A stretch of DNA of 64,000 bases from Streptomyces cyaneofuscatus (GCF_000718135.1 NZ_JOEM01000011.1:62001-126000); one strand, 5' to 3'. Counted from the stretch's first letter, positions 53,128 to 62,463 are shown. The notes: generated by a model not told the origin, from the sequence alone. Numbers and translations: made by a program.

Positions 53128-53799
53128 TCACGACAGAGGTTTCAGTTCGGGGTCCAGATTCTCGGGAAGCCCGCCGTTTCCCTCGCATTCGAGCTCTTTC
53201 GCCACAGCAAGAGACCCAGCGTGCAGGACAGTGAGGTTGGCCACGAGATCACTCACGGCATCTCCCCGGTCATGCGCCTTCCCCAGGCCCCCACGGATAC
53301 GGGCCGGAACACGCTCCGACCCTTCGAGCCGCGGGCTCACACATTCGAAGTAGAGACCTGCCGAACGCGCGCCGGCCACCGCTTCCTTGCCCAGCGGGAA
53401 CAGCCGAACGCCATCAGGGTTACGAGGGTCACCCACATCCTGAGGGGCGTAGATGCTGAAGGACAGAGAGGTCCTCTCACGGGAACTGACACCCTTTGCG
53501 GATATCTGGCAGAGCTTCTCGCTGGTCGACCAGGTGCGGTCCGACGCATACCCCTCCTTGATCTTCTCGATCACCCGGGCCATGCCTCCTCCGGCGCGCC
53601 GCTCGAAGGACGTAGCTCCGGCGACGGCTTCCACCGTCTTCTCCATGCGGTCCGGGAAGATGCCTTGGCACACCTCGGCTGCCCCCACGAAGCTCGGTTC
53701 GGGTTCAGGATCCGATCCACACGCCGCTCCGCCGAACCCGGCCGTCACGACCAGGGCAGCCATCAGGACCGTTCTGTACCGCGACTCACTCACACCCAT
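53128..53799 (-). CDS. Hypothetical lipoprotein
   Basis: A 223-aa protein. The signal peptide ends in lipobox GAAC (Cys near 27). The mature part has four or five Cys spread through it (CQGIFP, EKLCQIS, FECVSP, ELECEG) and no recognisable domain. It starts 5 bp after the 781-aa gene's stop, so it is the last gene of the same operon. It may be an immunity-like or envelope factor; that is inference. Confidence 0.62.
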   Translation of the reverse strand: MGVSESRYRTVLMAALVVTAGFGGAACGSDPEPEPSFVGAAEVCQGIFPDRMEKTVEAVAGATSFERRAGGGMARVIEKIKEGYASDRTWSTSEKLCQISAKGVSSRERTSLSFSIYAPQDVGDPRNPDGVRLFPLGKEAVAGARSAGLYFECVSPRLEGSERVPARIRGGLGKAHDRGDAVSDLVANLTVLHAGSLAVAKELECEGNGGLPENLDPELKPLS

Positions 53800-53804
53800 G
53801 CCTC

Positions 53805-56150
53805 TCAGCCTGTCTCCGGACTTGTGCCCTGCTGGTTCTCACGGTCGTTTCCGGTCGAGTAGCCCGAACGCATCGATTCCTTCATGTCCTGGCGGAATCC
53901 GGAATCCTCTTTGGTCGTATGACGTGCCAGGAACTCCTCCATCGGGGCCTCCGCCATGGCTTCCCCAGACCGGTAGATCCTGTTCCAGTCCCCTTCGGAG
54001 AGGTCCTCGGCCTTCTCCTTGCTCTTGTCGACCGAGTTGTCCGAGATATCACCGACAAATTGGCCGATGACCTGCTCCGCCGCACCGCTGGCAGTATCGG
54101 TCGCCAGGGGGATCAGCACTGCTGCGGCACCCACGGCGGCCGTCGCCGGCAGGAAGGCGACTCCGGCCGCGATTCCGGCCGCCGCACCGAATTCCACCCA
54201 TCCGGCACGCTTGGCCACTGCCTTCTCGAAATCTTCATGCGTCTTCATGTGGTTCGCGGCGACCTGGTCGGCCCGGGACTGGTCGAGCATGCCCTGCACC
54301 TCGGATCCGACGTGAATGGTGGAGCGGGCCGACCCCATATCGATCTTCCCGTCAGATCCCACCTGCGCTTCGAGCGCACTCCTCGTGTAGGCCTGCTCGG
54401 CCGCGGAGAGGGTGGCGTACGCATCCGGATGCTGACCGAGTGCGCTGAGAAAGCGGCGGGCGGCGCTCCTGCCCTCCTCCTCCTCGCCATCGAAGGAGAC
54501 GTGTCCCTCCAGATTCTTGGCAGGAGCGAAGACGCTGTCAGTACTCCCCTTGTCCAAGGCCCAGTTGATGTCGTCGATATACCCGGCCCCCATGATGCCG
54601 AGGCTGTCGGCCATGCCCTCCTGCTTTTTGAGCAGCCCGGCGTCCTCGCCGTACTTCTCCATGACCTGGCGCATGACAGCCGCGTTGTCGGCGTCCCGCA
54701 CAACACTCGCGTCCGGATGACCCGCCGGATAGCCCAGCGTCGCCGCCTCCAGCGCATGACCCAGCGCGTCCGGCATGTACTGCCGGGTGGCCTCCAGCTT
54801 GTTCGGGTCGGTGGAGTTCATGTCCGGGAACGACTCCCACTTCTCGTTTCCGAAGAAGTCGAGGTAGTTGTCGATGGCCTCGCCGTCCTGCTTGCCGAGA
54901 TCGGCGGTGGCTCCCTTGTCGACCGTGCCGTCCTCGTTGTAGGCCGTCGGGTCGTCGGTGAAAAAGCGCTTCGCCGCGTCCGGGCTGTTTCCCAGAGCCT
55001 CCAGCATCGCCGTGACCGGGTCGTAGCCGGAGCCGTTCTTGCCCGAGGGGTTGAATGGGCTTCCCAGAAAGCTGTGCACCTGCTTGTTGTCGGCGAACCT
55101 GTACGGGTCCTTCTGGTGCAGTTGCGCGACGTGCTCGGCGATCGGGTTGAGGAACTTGGCGTCGTACTTCCCGTACCGCATGATGCCGCCGAGCAGTTGG
55201 TACCCGTACGGGTCGCCGGGGGTGTCGTACTTGGAGAGCGGGATCTGCTGCGTCCCGAGCTTGCGCAGCTCCGGTCCCCACTCCGCGGAAAACGCCTTGT
55301 CGTACGAGGCGGTGGCCAGGTTGAGGCCGAGGTTCTTCTGGAGCGTCTGGACGTCCTTCAGCCGCTCCTCGTCGAATTTCATGCCCCGGTACGTGTCCGT
55401 GGCGAGCTGCCCGAAGAAGGACAGGGACTTCTCCGGGCCGAGCTTCTCGTAGAAGTTCTTCGAGAACTCCACCGACTTGCTGTTGTCCCTCAGCAGTTCG
55501 TTGAGCGCCTGGAGTTGAGTGTGCGTGAGGTCGCGCCCCTTGGCGGCCAGCGCGGCGGCCCTGGCGGCCTCCTCCTGGTCCAGTTTCGTGTACTTGGGGG
55601 CGCTGAAGTCCTTGCGGTCGGTGACGTTCGCTTCCAGGGCGTTCTTCAACGACACATCGGCGTCGTTGCAGTTGTCCACGATCAGGTCGATCTTCTTCTG
55701 CCAGGCGGCGATGTTCTGGTTCTCCTGACGCACCAACTGCGGGTAGTCGGGATCGTGGCGCTGCGCGGGAGGCGCGTCCGCGAGCGGCTGACGCGCGGAC
55801 ACCTTGCCCTCCGCATCGACCCGGATGCCGGCGGCGGGCCCTTCGTGATCCCGGATGCCGGTCAGATCGGCCTTGGCCTTCTTGATGGCGGCGAGGCCGT
55901 CCTCCAGGATCATCTTCACGCCCTTGGCCTGAGCCGCGGCGTCCGCGAACTCCTTGGCGGTCTTGCCGATGAATGCCTTGGTGACCCCCGCGTTGAGCCC
56001 TTCCCAGCTGGCTTTGTCCGCCCTCGTCTTCATTCCGTCGGCGGCCTGGGTGGCAAGTCTGTCCAGTTTCTGCGCCATCTCCGACCAGTCGTCGGCCGCG
56101 GCCTTCAGCTTCCCCACGGGTGCGTCGACGATGTCCCGGTAACTCAGCAC
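53805..56150 (-). CDS. Large WXG-like helical protein, candidate secreted effector
   Basis: A 781-aa protein. The first ~110 residues are helical with a WSEM/WEGL pattern (KAAADDWSEMAQKLDRLATQA, then a second W in SWEGLNAG), like WXG100/LXG T7SS substrates. Residues 200-650 form a large helical body (EKLGPEKSLSFFGQLATDTYRG is typical); I recall this resembling DUF6571-type proteins but am not sure. Residues 660-700 are a hydrophobic Ala/Gly segment. No toxin motif is evident at the end. GTG 56150 has GGGGGAG upstream. It could be a membrane-active effector or structural secretion partner. Confidence 0.7.
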   Translation of the reverse strand: MLSYRDIVDAPVGKLKAAADDWSEMAQKLDRLATQAADGMKTRADKASWEGLNAGVTKAFIGKTAKEFADAAAQAKGVKMILEDGLAAIKKAKADLTGIRDHEGPAAGIRVDAEGKVSARQPLADAPPAQRHDPDYPQLVRQENQNIAAWQKKIDLIVDNCNDADVSLKNALEANVTDRKDFSAPKYTKLDQEEAARAAALAAKGRDLTHTQLQALNELLRDNSKSVEFSKNFYEKLGPEKSLSFFGQLATDTYRGMKFDEERLKDVQTLQKNLGLNLATASYDKAFSAEWGPELRKLGTQQIPLSKYDTPGDPYGYQLLGGIMRYGKYDAKFLNPIAEHVAQLHQKDPYRFADNKQVHSFLGSPFNPSGKNGSGYDPVTAMLEALGNSPDAAKRFFTDDPTAYNEDGTVDKGATADLGKQDGEAIDNYLDFFGNEKWESFPDMNSTDPNKLEATRQYMPDALGHALEAATLGYPAGHPDASVVRDADNAAVMRQVMEKYGEDAGLLKKQEGMADSLGIMGAGYIDDINWALDKGSTDSVFAPAKNLEGHVSFDGEEEEGRSAARRFLSALGQHPDAYATLSAAEQAYTRSALEAQVGSDGKIDMGSARSTIHVGSEVQGMLDQSRADQVAANHMKTHEDFEKAVAKRAGWVEFGAAAGIAAGVAFLPATAAVGAAAVLIPLATDTASGAAEQVIGQFVGDISDNSVDKSKEKAEDLSEGDWNRIYRSGEAMAEAPMEEFLARHTTKEDSGFRQDMKESMRSGYSTGNDRENQQGTSPETG

Positions 56151-56171
56151 GTGCGTGTTCTCCCCCGAGTC

Positions 56172-56606
56172 CTACTGCAGGTATTCCGTGAGCTTGGAGA
56201 TCGGTGGCAGGTCGCCCACGACCTTCACCTCGTCCTTCGCGTGCTGCGCCTTCGTGTAGTCCAGGTGGTTCGAGATGTGCGCGCAGGAATCCAGCAGCGT
56301 CTTCAGCTGGGTCTGCCAGCGGTCGTGCACCTTGAGTACCGCCGCACCACTCACGAAGTTGCCGTTGGTGAGCGCGATTGCCGCCTCGAAGGTGGTGGGG
56401 CGGGCGTGGTCGCCCTCCTTCGACAGCCTTGTTCTCAGGTCATAGGCGTCGTTCCCGATGGCTCCGAGGTCGTCCCGGTGCACCACCAGGTCGGGTGTGC
56501 CACCCCCGCCGCCCCCGCCGCCCTCGGACGGAACGCCGTTGATCTGCGTGGCGATCCGCTCGGCCGCTGCCGTGCGCAGTTCGGCCCATTCCTTGTCGAA
56601 CGTCAT
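56172..56606 (-). CDS. Small WXG-like/ESX-type partner protein
   Basis: A 144-aa mostly helical protein. A short helix (MTFDKEWAELRTAAAERIATQ) is followed by a run of eight glycines, then a longer helical pair (DDLGAIGNDAYDLRTRLSKEGDH; VHDRWQTQLKTLLDSCAHISNHL) resembling ESX-secreted proteins. It starts 21 bp upstream of the 781-aa gene and is likely its partner or chaperone. ATG 56606 sits in a duplicated RBS-start segment that also makes a 9-codon upstream frame. Confidence 0.65.
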   Translation of the reverse strand: MTFDKEWAELRTAAAERIATQINGVPSEGGGGGGGGTPDLVVHRDDLGAIGNDAYDLRTRLSKEGDHARPTTFEAAIALTNGNFVSGAAVLKVHDRWQTQLKTLLDSCAHISNHLDYTKAQHAKDEVKVVGDLPPISKLTEYLQ

Positions 56607-56649
56607 GGCTTTCCCCCTGAACCCAACGTCATGGCTTTCCCCTTGAACC
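56599..56649 (-). repeat. Duplicated RBS-start segment creating a 9-codon upstream frame
   Basis: AACGTCATGGCTTTCCCC (plus strand) begins at 56599 and again at 56625; the 25-bp units differ at one base. Each has a GGGGAAAGCC-type RBS and ATG on the minus strand. The distal ATG (56632) reads MTLGSGGKP and stops at a TGA that overlaps the true start ATG. Confidence 0.88.
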
Positions 56650-56669
56650 TACTGAGCGGCCGGCGGCGC

Positions 56670-57422
56670 TCAGGCCGCCTTCAGCTTCTCCATCACGTCG
56701 CGCATGTCACTGATCATGTCGGCGTGGAACGACTCCGGCGCGGGAGGGTCGGGCCACTCGTCCGGCTGCTCCCCGGTCTCGGATTCCACGGGGTTCATGG
56801 CGGTGGAGAGGGTGAGCGTGAGGACCACGGCGCCGTCCAGCACGCTCAGCCGGGTCCCTTCCCCGTCCTCGGCCAGCAGATAGGCCCGGTCCCCGAGGTT
56901 GGGTACCAGCTCGGGACGTTTCTCCTCGCCGTCCGTCAGAGCCGACGGTCCCTCGCGGGCCTCGAACTCGGAACGGGGGTCGGTCTCCTTGTACAGCTCG
57001 ACCGTCAGTCCGACGTGGGCGTTGACGCTCCAGCCCTCTTCGTACGTCTCGGCGCCCTCTTCGGATATGAGTCCCAGGAAGCAGCGGACCTGGTTGAGCG
57101 CCGGGTGTTCGATGCGTCCCGCAGCGAGGGCGGGGGCGTCCTGGTGCTTCCCCACGGACGCGGTCAGCGCCTTCAGTTGCATCCCGGAACACGAGCGGCC
57201 GTCCACCCGGTAGCCCCGTGGGTCCGGCTTCCGCGTGACGCCGTCCCCGTACGCGAAGACGGCCGTCGCCCACACCGTGGACGCGACCAGTGCTCCGGCC
57301 GCGCCCCAGAGCAGGGCGTGGCCGCGTCGGCGCCCGGACGCGGGCTTCCGGTCGAAGTCGCCCACGGCCTCCGCGGTGTGCTCCGGTCCGAACTCGCCTA
57401 TCAGCTCCGGCTCGGAAATCAT
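56670..57422 (-). CDS. Hypothetical single-pass membrane protein
   Basis: A 250-aa protein. A short acidic cytoplasmic part is followed by one helix at about 40-59 (ALLWGAAGALVASTVWATAVFAY). The extracellular domain has two Cys (SCSGMQL, VRCFLGL) and a mixed alpha/beta look. ATG 57422 was chosen for AGGGGGGAA upstream; ATG 57443 has none. It is first in the operon with the WXG-like genes and may be a membrane part of the same system. No family recognised. Confidence 0.65.
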   Translation of the reverse strand: MISEPELIGEFGPEHTAEAVGDFDRKPASGRRRGHALLWGAAGALVASTVWATAVFAYGDGVTRKPDPRGYRVDGRSCSGMQLKALTASVGKHQDAPALAAGRIEHPALNQVRCFLGLISEEGAETYEEGWSVNAHVGLTVELYKETDPRSEFEAREGPSALTDGEEKRPELVPNLGDRAYLLAEDGEGTRLSVLDGAVVLTLTLSTAMNPVESETGEQPDEWPDPPAPESFHADMISDMRDVMEKLKAA

Positions 57423-57468
57423 GTCCGGTTCCCCCCTGGTCATGAAAGCGACGCACGCGTGTGCCCCG

Positions 57469-59817
57469 TCAGGCCTTCGGGGTCACCACCGCCGCCTGCG
57501 GGCGCACCGGCAGGCGGTTGACCGGGCGGCCGGTGGCCGAGCGGATCGCCGAGGCCACCGCCGCCGGGGCCGTCACGACCGGGACGGCCGAGGCGGGCTT
57601 GGCGCCGAAGGGGGCCACCACGTCCCGTTCCTCGACCAGTTTGACGATGCGGATGTCCGGGGCGTCCAGCGAGGTCGGGAGCGCGTAGCCGGTCAGGTCG
57701 GGGTGGCGGATCAGGCCGCGGGCAGTACGGAGGTTCTCGGTGAGGGCCGCGCCGATGCCCTGGGTGATGCCCGCCTCGATGCGGATCGCGAGCTGCTTGG
57801 GGTTGAGGACGCGGCCCACGTCCTGGGCGACCGCCATCTCGACCACCCGGATCGAGCCGAGCTCGATGTCGACGTCGACCACCGCCCGTACCGCGCAGAA
57901 CGCGAGGCCCACGAACGCGTCGCCCTGGCCGGAGCCGTCCAGCGGTTCGGTGGGGTGGGGGCGGCACTGGGCGGTGGCCCAGAGTTCCTTGCCGTCCATC
58001 GCCTCCATGACGGTGGTGGACAGGACGCCGTCGTACGAGGTGATCTTGCCGTCGGCGATCTGGAGCAGCTCCGTGGACATGCCGAACTTGTGGGCCAGCG
58101 GCTGGAGGAGCTGGGTGCGGACCATCTTCGCCGCCCGCTCCACCGCCCCGCCGGAGACCCAGGTGTGGCGGCCGTGCGTCGCCGGGCCCGCCGGGGGCTG
58201 GTCGGTGTCGACCGCCGCCACGTGGACCTCGTCCACGCCCAGGACCTCCTGGACGATCTGGCGGGCGAGAGTCGTGAAGCCCTGGCCTGTTTCCACTGCC
58301 GCGCAGATGACCGTGGCCACGCCGTCGTGGACCCGGACCGTGGCCGTGGAGACCTCGTCCGCGCCCTCGGCACCGAGCATGTGGACCATGCCGACCCCGT
58401 ACCCCACGCCCCGGCGCACCGCCCCGGGTTCGCCCGCGCCCTCGGGGCCGCCGGGCAGCAGCCAGTCGTCCTCGGGGGTGTCCTTGGGGAGGGCGGGGAG
58501 GGGGGCGTCGCGGACCGCGCGGAGCAGTTCGGCCACCGGGGCCGGGCAGGTCACCGTCTGGCCGGTGGGCAGGATGTCGCCCGTCGACAAGGCGTTACGG
58601 AGGCGGAGTTCGGCCGGGTCGATGGAGAGCTTGGCGGCCAGCTTGTCCATCTGGCCCTCGTACGCCGCGCAGACCTGCATCGCGCCTTCGCCGCGTACGT
58701 GACCGGAGGGCGGGTTGTTCGTACGGACCGCCCAGCCTTCGATGAAGGCGTGCGGCACGACGTACGGGCCGCAGGCGAACGCCACGGCCGCCGCGAGTGA
58801 TTCCGAGGAGGCGTCCGCGTACGCACCCGCGTCCAGCAGGATCTGGGCCTCCACCTTGACCAGCCGGCCGTCCGCGTCCGCGTGGTGGCGGTAGCGGAGG
58901 AGGGTGGGGTGGCGGTGGGCGTGGCCGAGGAAGGACTCCTCGCGGGTGGCGGCCAGCTTCACCGGGCAGCCGGTGCGCAGGGCGAGCAGGCCCAGCGGGA
59001 TCTGGAAGCCGGGGTCCTCGCGGTCGCCGGTCGCGCCGGGGACGCCGGTGACGACGACCTTGACCCGGTCCGGCTCCAGGCCGAAGCAGGCGGCGGCCAG
59101 GTCGCGGTCGGTGTGCGGGTCGGTGGAGGCGGTGTAGATCTCGACGCCGCCGTCGGGGCGGGGCACGGCGAGACCGGCCTCCGCGCCGATGGGGGCCGGG
59201 TCCTGGCGGCCGATGCGGTAGAGGCCCTCGACGATGACCTCGCCGGTCGCCTCGGCATCGCCGTACCGGAGCGGGATGTGCCGGATCAGGTTGCCGTCGG
59301 GGTGCAGGGGCTCCGCCGCGAACGCCTTCTCCGGGTCCGTGACCGGCTCCAGCACCTCGTACTCGACGGCGATCGCGGCGGCGGCGAGACGCGCGGTGTC
59401 CGGGTGGTCGGCGGCCACCGCGGCGATCGGCTCGCCGTGGTGGCGGACCAGGTCCGAGGCGAAGACCGGGCGGTCGACGACGCTGCGGCCGTAGTTGCTG
59501 TCCCCGGGGACGTCCTCGTGCGTGACCACCGCGCGCACCCCGGGCATCGCGGCGGCGGCCGAGGTGTCGACCGACAGGATGCGGGCGTGCGGGTGCGGCG
59601 AGCGCAGCACGGAGGCCCAGAGCAGCCCCTCGGCCCAGAGGTCGGCGGCGTACGGGAAGGTGCCCTCGGTCTTCGCGCGGGCGTCGGCGGGCGGCAGCGA
59701 GGCGCCCAGGCCCATCAGGGGCGGCTCCTGGCCGGGGCCATCGCCCGAACCGGCGGCGTCGATCCTGGGCAGGGTGGTGCTGGTCGCGTTGGCCGCGGTG
59801 GCTGCGTCGCCGCTCAC
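57469..59817 (-). CDS. Molybdenum hydroxylase, large (molybdopterin) subunit
   Basis: A 782-aa xanthine dehydrogenase-family subunit. It opens after a short linker with GASLPPADARAKTEGTFPYAADL, and FASDLVRHHGEPIAAVAADHPDTA is the conserved domain. Substrate and cofactor motifs include a GQGDAFVGLAF stretch and VETGQGFTTLARQIVQEVLG, in which Gln-Gly marks the Mo site. The carbon monoxide dehydrogenase signature (AYRCSFR) is missing, so a purine or aldehyde substrate is more likely. It is last in the operon behind the FAD and 2Fe-2S genes. Confidence 0.9.
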   Translation of the reverse strand: MSGDAATAANATSTTLPRIDAAGSGDGPGQEPPLMGLGASLPPADARAKTEGTFPYAADLWAEGLLWASVLRSPHPHARILSVDTSAAAAMPGVRAVVTHEDVPGDSNYGRSVVDRPVFASDLVRHHGEPIAAVAADHPDTARLAAAAIAVEYEVLEPVTDPEKAFAAEPLHPDGNLIRHIPLRYGDAEATGEVIVEGLYRIGRQDPAPIGAEAGLAVPRPDGGVEIYTASTDPHTDRDLAAACFGLEPDRVKVVVTGVPGATGDREDPGFQIPLGLLALRTGCPVKLAATREESFLGHAHRHPTLLRYRHHADADGRLVKVEAQILLDAGAYADASSESLAAAVAFACGPYVVPHAFIEGWAVRTNNPPSGHVRGEGAMQVCAAYEGQMDKLAAKLSIDPAELRLRNALSTGDILPTGQTVTCPAPVAELLRAVRDAPLPALPKDTPEDDWLLPGGPEGAGEPGAVRRGVGYGVGMVHMLGAEGADEVSTATVRVHDGVATVICAAVETGQGFTTLARQIVQEVLGVDEVHVAAVDTDQPPAGPATHGRHTWVSGGAVERAAKMVRTQLLQPLAHKFGMSTELLQIADGKITSYDGVLSTTVMEAMDGKELWATAQCRPHPTEPLDGSGQGDAFVGLAFCAVRAVVDVDIELGSIRVVEMAVAQDVGRVLNPKQLAIRIEAGITQGIGAALTENLRTARGLIRHPDLTGYALPTSLDAPDIRIVKLVEERDVVAPFGAKPASAVPVVTAPAAVASAIRSATGRPVNRLPVRPQAAVVTPKA

Positions 59818-59914
59818 GCCGCCTCCTTGTCGTTCGCCCCGCCGCTACGCGGGCGGGGGGTGACCTGTGGTGTCACGGGGTGCTGTCCGGATGCCGTGGG
59901 TCTGCGCGCGTCGA

Positions 59915-61570
59915 TCACTGCGCGCCTCCCTCGTGCGAGTGGGAGTGCGGGTGGGGCTGGTGCTGTACGCCGCCGGCGCCGGGCTCGGCCTGGTGCGGGA
60001 TGCGGGCCTCGTCCTGGGCGGCGGCGGACGCCTCCGCGCTCGCCTCACGGGCCGCCACGACGTCCGCGACCGCGTCGAGCACGCCCCGGTAGCCGGAGCA
60101 GCGGCAGAGGTTGCCGCAGAGGGCCTGGCGGGTCTCCAGCTCGCTGGGGGCGTGGTTGCCCTCCAGCAGGTCGTGGATGGTCATCGCCATGCCGGGGATG
60201 CAGAAGCCGCACTGGACGGCCCCGCAGGCGGAGAGCGCCCGCTGGACGTCGGAGGGCTCGCCGTCGACGGCGAGCCCCTCGACCGTACGGACCTCGCTGC
60301 CCGCGGCGGTGGCGGCCGGCACCAGGCAGGAGGCGACGAGGCGGCCGTCGACCTGGACGTTGCACGCCCCGCACTCGCCCTGCGAGCAGCCGTCCTTGGC
60401 GCCGGCGAGGCCGAGGCGCTCGCGGAGCACGTAGAGCAGGGACTCGCCGATCCAGGCGTCGGAGACCGGGCGGTCCACGCCGTTGACGTGGAGGACGTAG
60501 GAGGCGGCGGGGTGCTCGCTCGGTACGTCGAGGGGGGCTGCGACCGGGTCGTGGGACGGGTCGTGAGCGGGGTCGTGGGCCGGGTCCGGCTCCGGTTCCG
60601 CTTCGGGGGTCTGTTCCGCTTCCGCCTCGGGGGCGGCGGCGGCTTCCGGGCCGGGGGCGGCCGGGGACTCCGCTTCCGGTTCCGCGTCCGCCGCGGCGAG
60701 GGGTTCCGCCGGCGGCTCCTCCGCTTCCGGTTCGTCGCCGGGGAGCGGGTGGCCGTCGGTCTCGGGGCCGGGGTCCGCGACGGGGTGGGCCGCCGTGCGC
60801 TCCTCGTCCGGGGCGGGGAGCGCGGGCGCCGGGGACTCCTCGGGCTGCGGCTGTGCCTGCGGCTGCGTCGCCCAGGGGGCGGGGGCGCCGCCGGGGAGCG
60901 TGGCCGGGCGCGTGTCGTCCGCGTACCACTGCTGCGCGGCTGCCGCCGAGGCCAGGAACTCGCCCGACTCGTCCGGAAGATCCCCGTCCGCGACCGGGAT
61001 CGTCCACTGACCGGTGTGGCCGGTGTGGCCTGTGTGGTTCGCGTGGTCTGTCTGTGCGGAGAGGTCCGTGTGCGCGGAGGTGTCGGTGTGGCCGGTGCGG
61101 TCCGGGTGGCCCGCGTGGTCGCCGGGGGCCGTGTGCTCCTGGTACTCCCCGGAGCCCTCCCCCGCACCGGGCTGCCCGGGCTGCTCCCCCATCGCCTCGG
61201 TGAAGTTCCACTGGGCCGTGGAGTGCGAGGTCTCCTGGTACGGCTGCGCGTAGCCGCCCTGCTCGTTCGGGTCCGGCCAGTGCACCGCCCCCGGGGCCTG
61301 CTCCTGGGCGCGCCGCTCGGCCTGCGCCTGCTGCTGGCTCTGCGTCTGCACGACCCAGCTGCCCGTCGCGGCCGGGTCCAGACCGGCGGCCGGGGTCAGC
61401 GGGACGATCATCGGCGGTACGTACCCGTGGCCGGGCGCGGCCAGCGGGATGTTGGCCAGGTCCTCCGGCGGCAGCTGGACGAACGCGGTGGCGTCCGCGT
61501 CGTACTCACCGCTCTGCGGCGTCGGCTCCCAGCCCTCGTACCGGGGGTCGGGGTGTTCCTCATTGCTCAC
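59915..61570 (-). CDS. 2Fe-2S subunit with a very long disordered N-terminus
   Basis: A 551-aa protein. The C-terminal ~180 residues are the normal small subunit, with CSQGECGACNVQVDGRLVASC for the plant-type 2Fe-2S cluster and CGAVQCGFC plus CGNLCRCSGY for the second cluster. The first ~370 residues are Pro/Glu/Ala/His-rich, with HTGHTGHTGQ and PEPEAE repeats, and are probably disordered. Family members are usually 150-200 aa. GTG 61570 overlaps the FAD-gene stop (GTGA). The last residues repeat His (HPHSHSHEGG). Confidence 0.9.
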   Translation of the reverse strand: MSNEEHPDPRYEGWEPTPQSGEYDADATAFVQLPPEDLANIPLAAPGHGYVPPMIVPLTPAAGLDPAATGSWVVQTQSQQQAQAERRAQEQAPGAVHWPDPNEQGGYAQPYQETSHSTAQWNFTEAMGEQPGQPGAGEGSGEYQEHTAPGDHAGHPDRTGHTDTSAHTDLSAQTDHANHTGHTGHTGQWTIPVADGDLPDESGEFLASAAAAQQWYADDTRPATLPGGAPAPWATQPQAQPQPEESPAPALPAPDEERTAAHPVADPGPETDGHPLPGDEPEAEEPPAEPLAAADAEPEAESPAAPGPEAAAAPEAEAEQTPEAEPEPDPAHDPAHDPSHDPVAAPLDVPSEHPAASYVLHVNGVDRPVSDAWIGESLLYVLRERLGLAGAKDGCSQGECGACNVQVDGRLVASCLVPAATAAGSEVRTVEGLAVDGEPSDVQRALSACGAVQCGFCIPGMAMTIHDLLEGNHAPSELETRQALCGNLCRCSGYRGVLDAVADVVAAREASAEASAAAQDEARIPHQAEPGAGGVQHQPHPHSHSHEGGAQ

Positions 61571-62463
61571 GACAGTGCCCTCCCCAGTGCGCGTCGGGCG
61601 AGCGCGGCGACGGTGCGCCGCAGGTGGAGTACGGCCGGGGAGAGCGGCAGGGTCTCCGATCCGTCGGCCGGCGGTTCGTGGTCCGGGATGCAGGCGGCGG
61701 CGACGTACTCGCCGAAGGCGGCCAGCGCGTCGGGGGCCAGGCCCCGCTCGCCGTCCCAGTCGATCAGCGAGGCGATCCAGCGCTCCGCCTCCAGCGGGCG
61801 CAGCGGCATCGGGGCGATGGCGCCGACCGCGCAGCGCACCCCGCGCCGGGCCGGGTCGAGCACGATGGCGACCGAGGCGGTGGCGCGGCCGGGGCCGGTG
61901 CGGCCGGTGGCCTTGAGGAACACCTGCGGGGCGTGCAGCAGCGGTACGCGGACGAAGCCGATCAGCTCGGCCGGGCTCAGCATCTCGCGGCCCGCCAGCA
62001 GGTGGGAGACGGGGATCTCGCGGCGGACCCCGCCGGGTCCCGCGACGACCAGCTCGGCCTCCAGGGCGGCCAGCACCGGCAGGGCGTCGCCGGTCGGCGC
62101 GGAGGTGGCGATGTTGCCGCCGAGGGTTCCGGCGTTGCGGATCTGGGGCGGGCCCGCCGCGCGCGCGGAGGCGGCGAGGGCGGGGATCAGGGCGGCGAAG
62201 TCGGGCCGTCCCATGCGGGCGTGGGTGAGGCCGGCGCCGAGCAGGGCGTGGCCGTCCTGGTAGTGCCAGCCGCGCAGCTCGCTGATCCGGCCGAGGCCGA
62301 CCAGTCCCGAGGGGCGCAGGAGCCCCTTGTTCACGGCCGCCATCAGGTCCGTTCCCCCCGCCACGGGGACGGCGGCAGGCATGGCTTCCAGCGCCGCCAC
62401 GGCCTCGTCGAGCGAGGCCGGCAGCGTCACCGACTGCATCGCCTGCGGTGCGTGCGTGGTCAA
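61567..62463 (-). CDS. Molybdenum hydroxylase, FAD subunit
   Basis: A 298-aa CoxM/XdhB-type subunit that passes electrons from the 2Fe-2S clusters to an acceptor. FAD motifs are VAGGTDLMAAVNKGLL and RNAGTLGGNIATSAPTGDALP. TTG 62463 was chosen for the GGAAGGGG upstream; ATG 62439 would shorten it by eight residues without a good RBS. It is first of the three subunit genes, which overlap or abut. Confidence 0.88.
   Translation of the reverse strand: MTTHAPQAMQSVTLPASLDEAVAALEAMPAAVPVAGGTDLMAAVNKGLLRPSGLVGLGRISELRGWHYQDGHALLGAGLTHARMGRPDFAALIPALAASARAAGPPQIRNAGTLGGNIATSAPTGDALPVLAALEAELVVAGPGGVRREIPVSHLLAGREMLSPAELIGFVRVPLLHAPQVFLKATGRTGPGRATASVAIVLDPARRGVRCAVGAIAPMPLRPLEAERWIASLIDWDGERGLAPDALAAFGEYVAAACIPDHEPPADGSETLPLSPAVLHLRRTVAALARRALGRALS

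Noticed and set aside
53128..57422. A full type VII secretion locus
   Set aside because: No FtsK/SpoIIIE-type EccC ATPase, EccD or mycosin gene is present, so only an effector-like module is proposed.
53919..57521. 1200-codon plus-strand frame opposite the WXG-like operon
   Set aside because: Arg/Val/His-rich composition with no motif; the minus-strand genes have proper starts, RBSs, lipobox and membrane helices.
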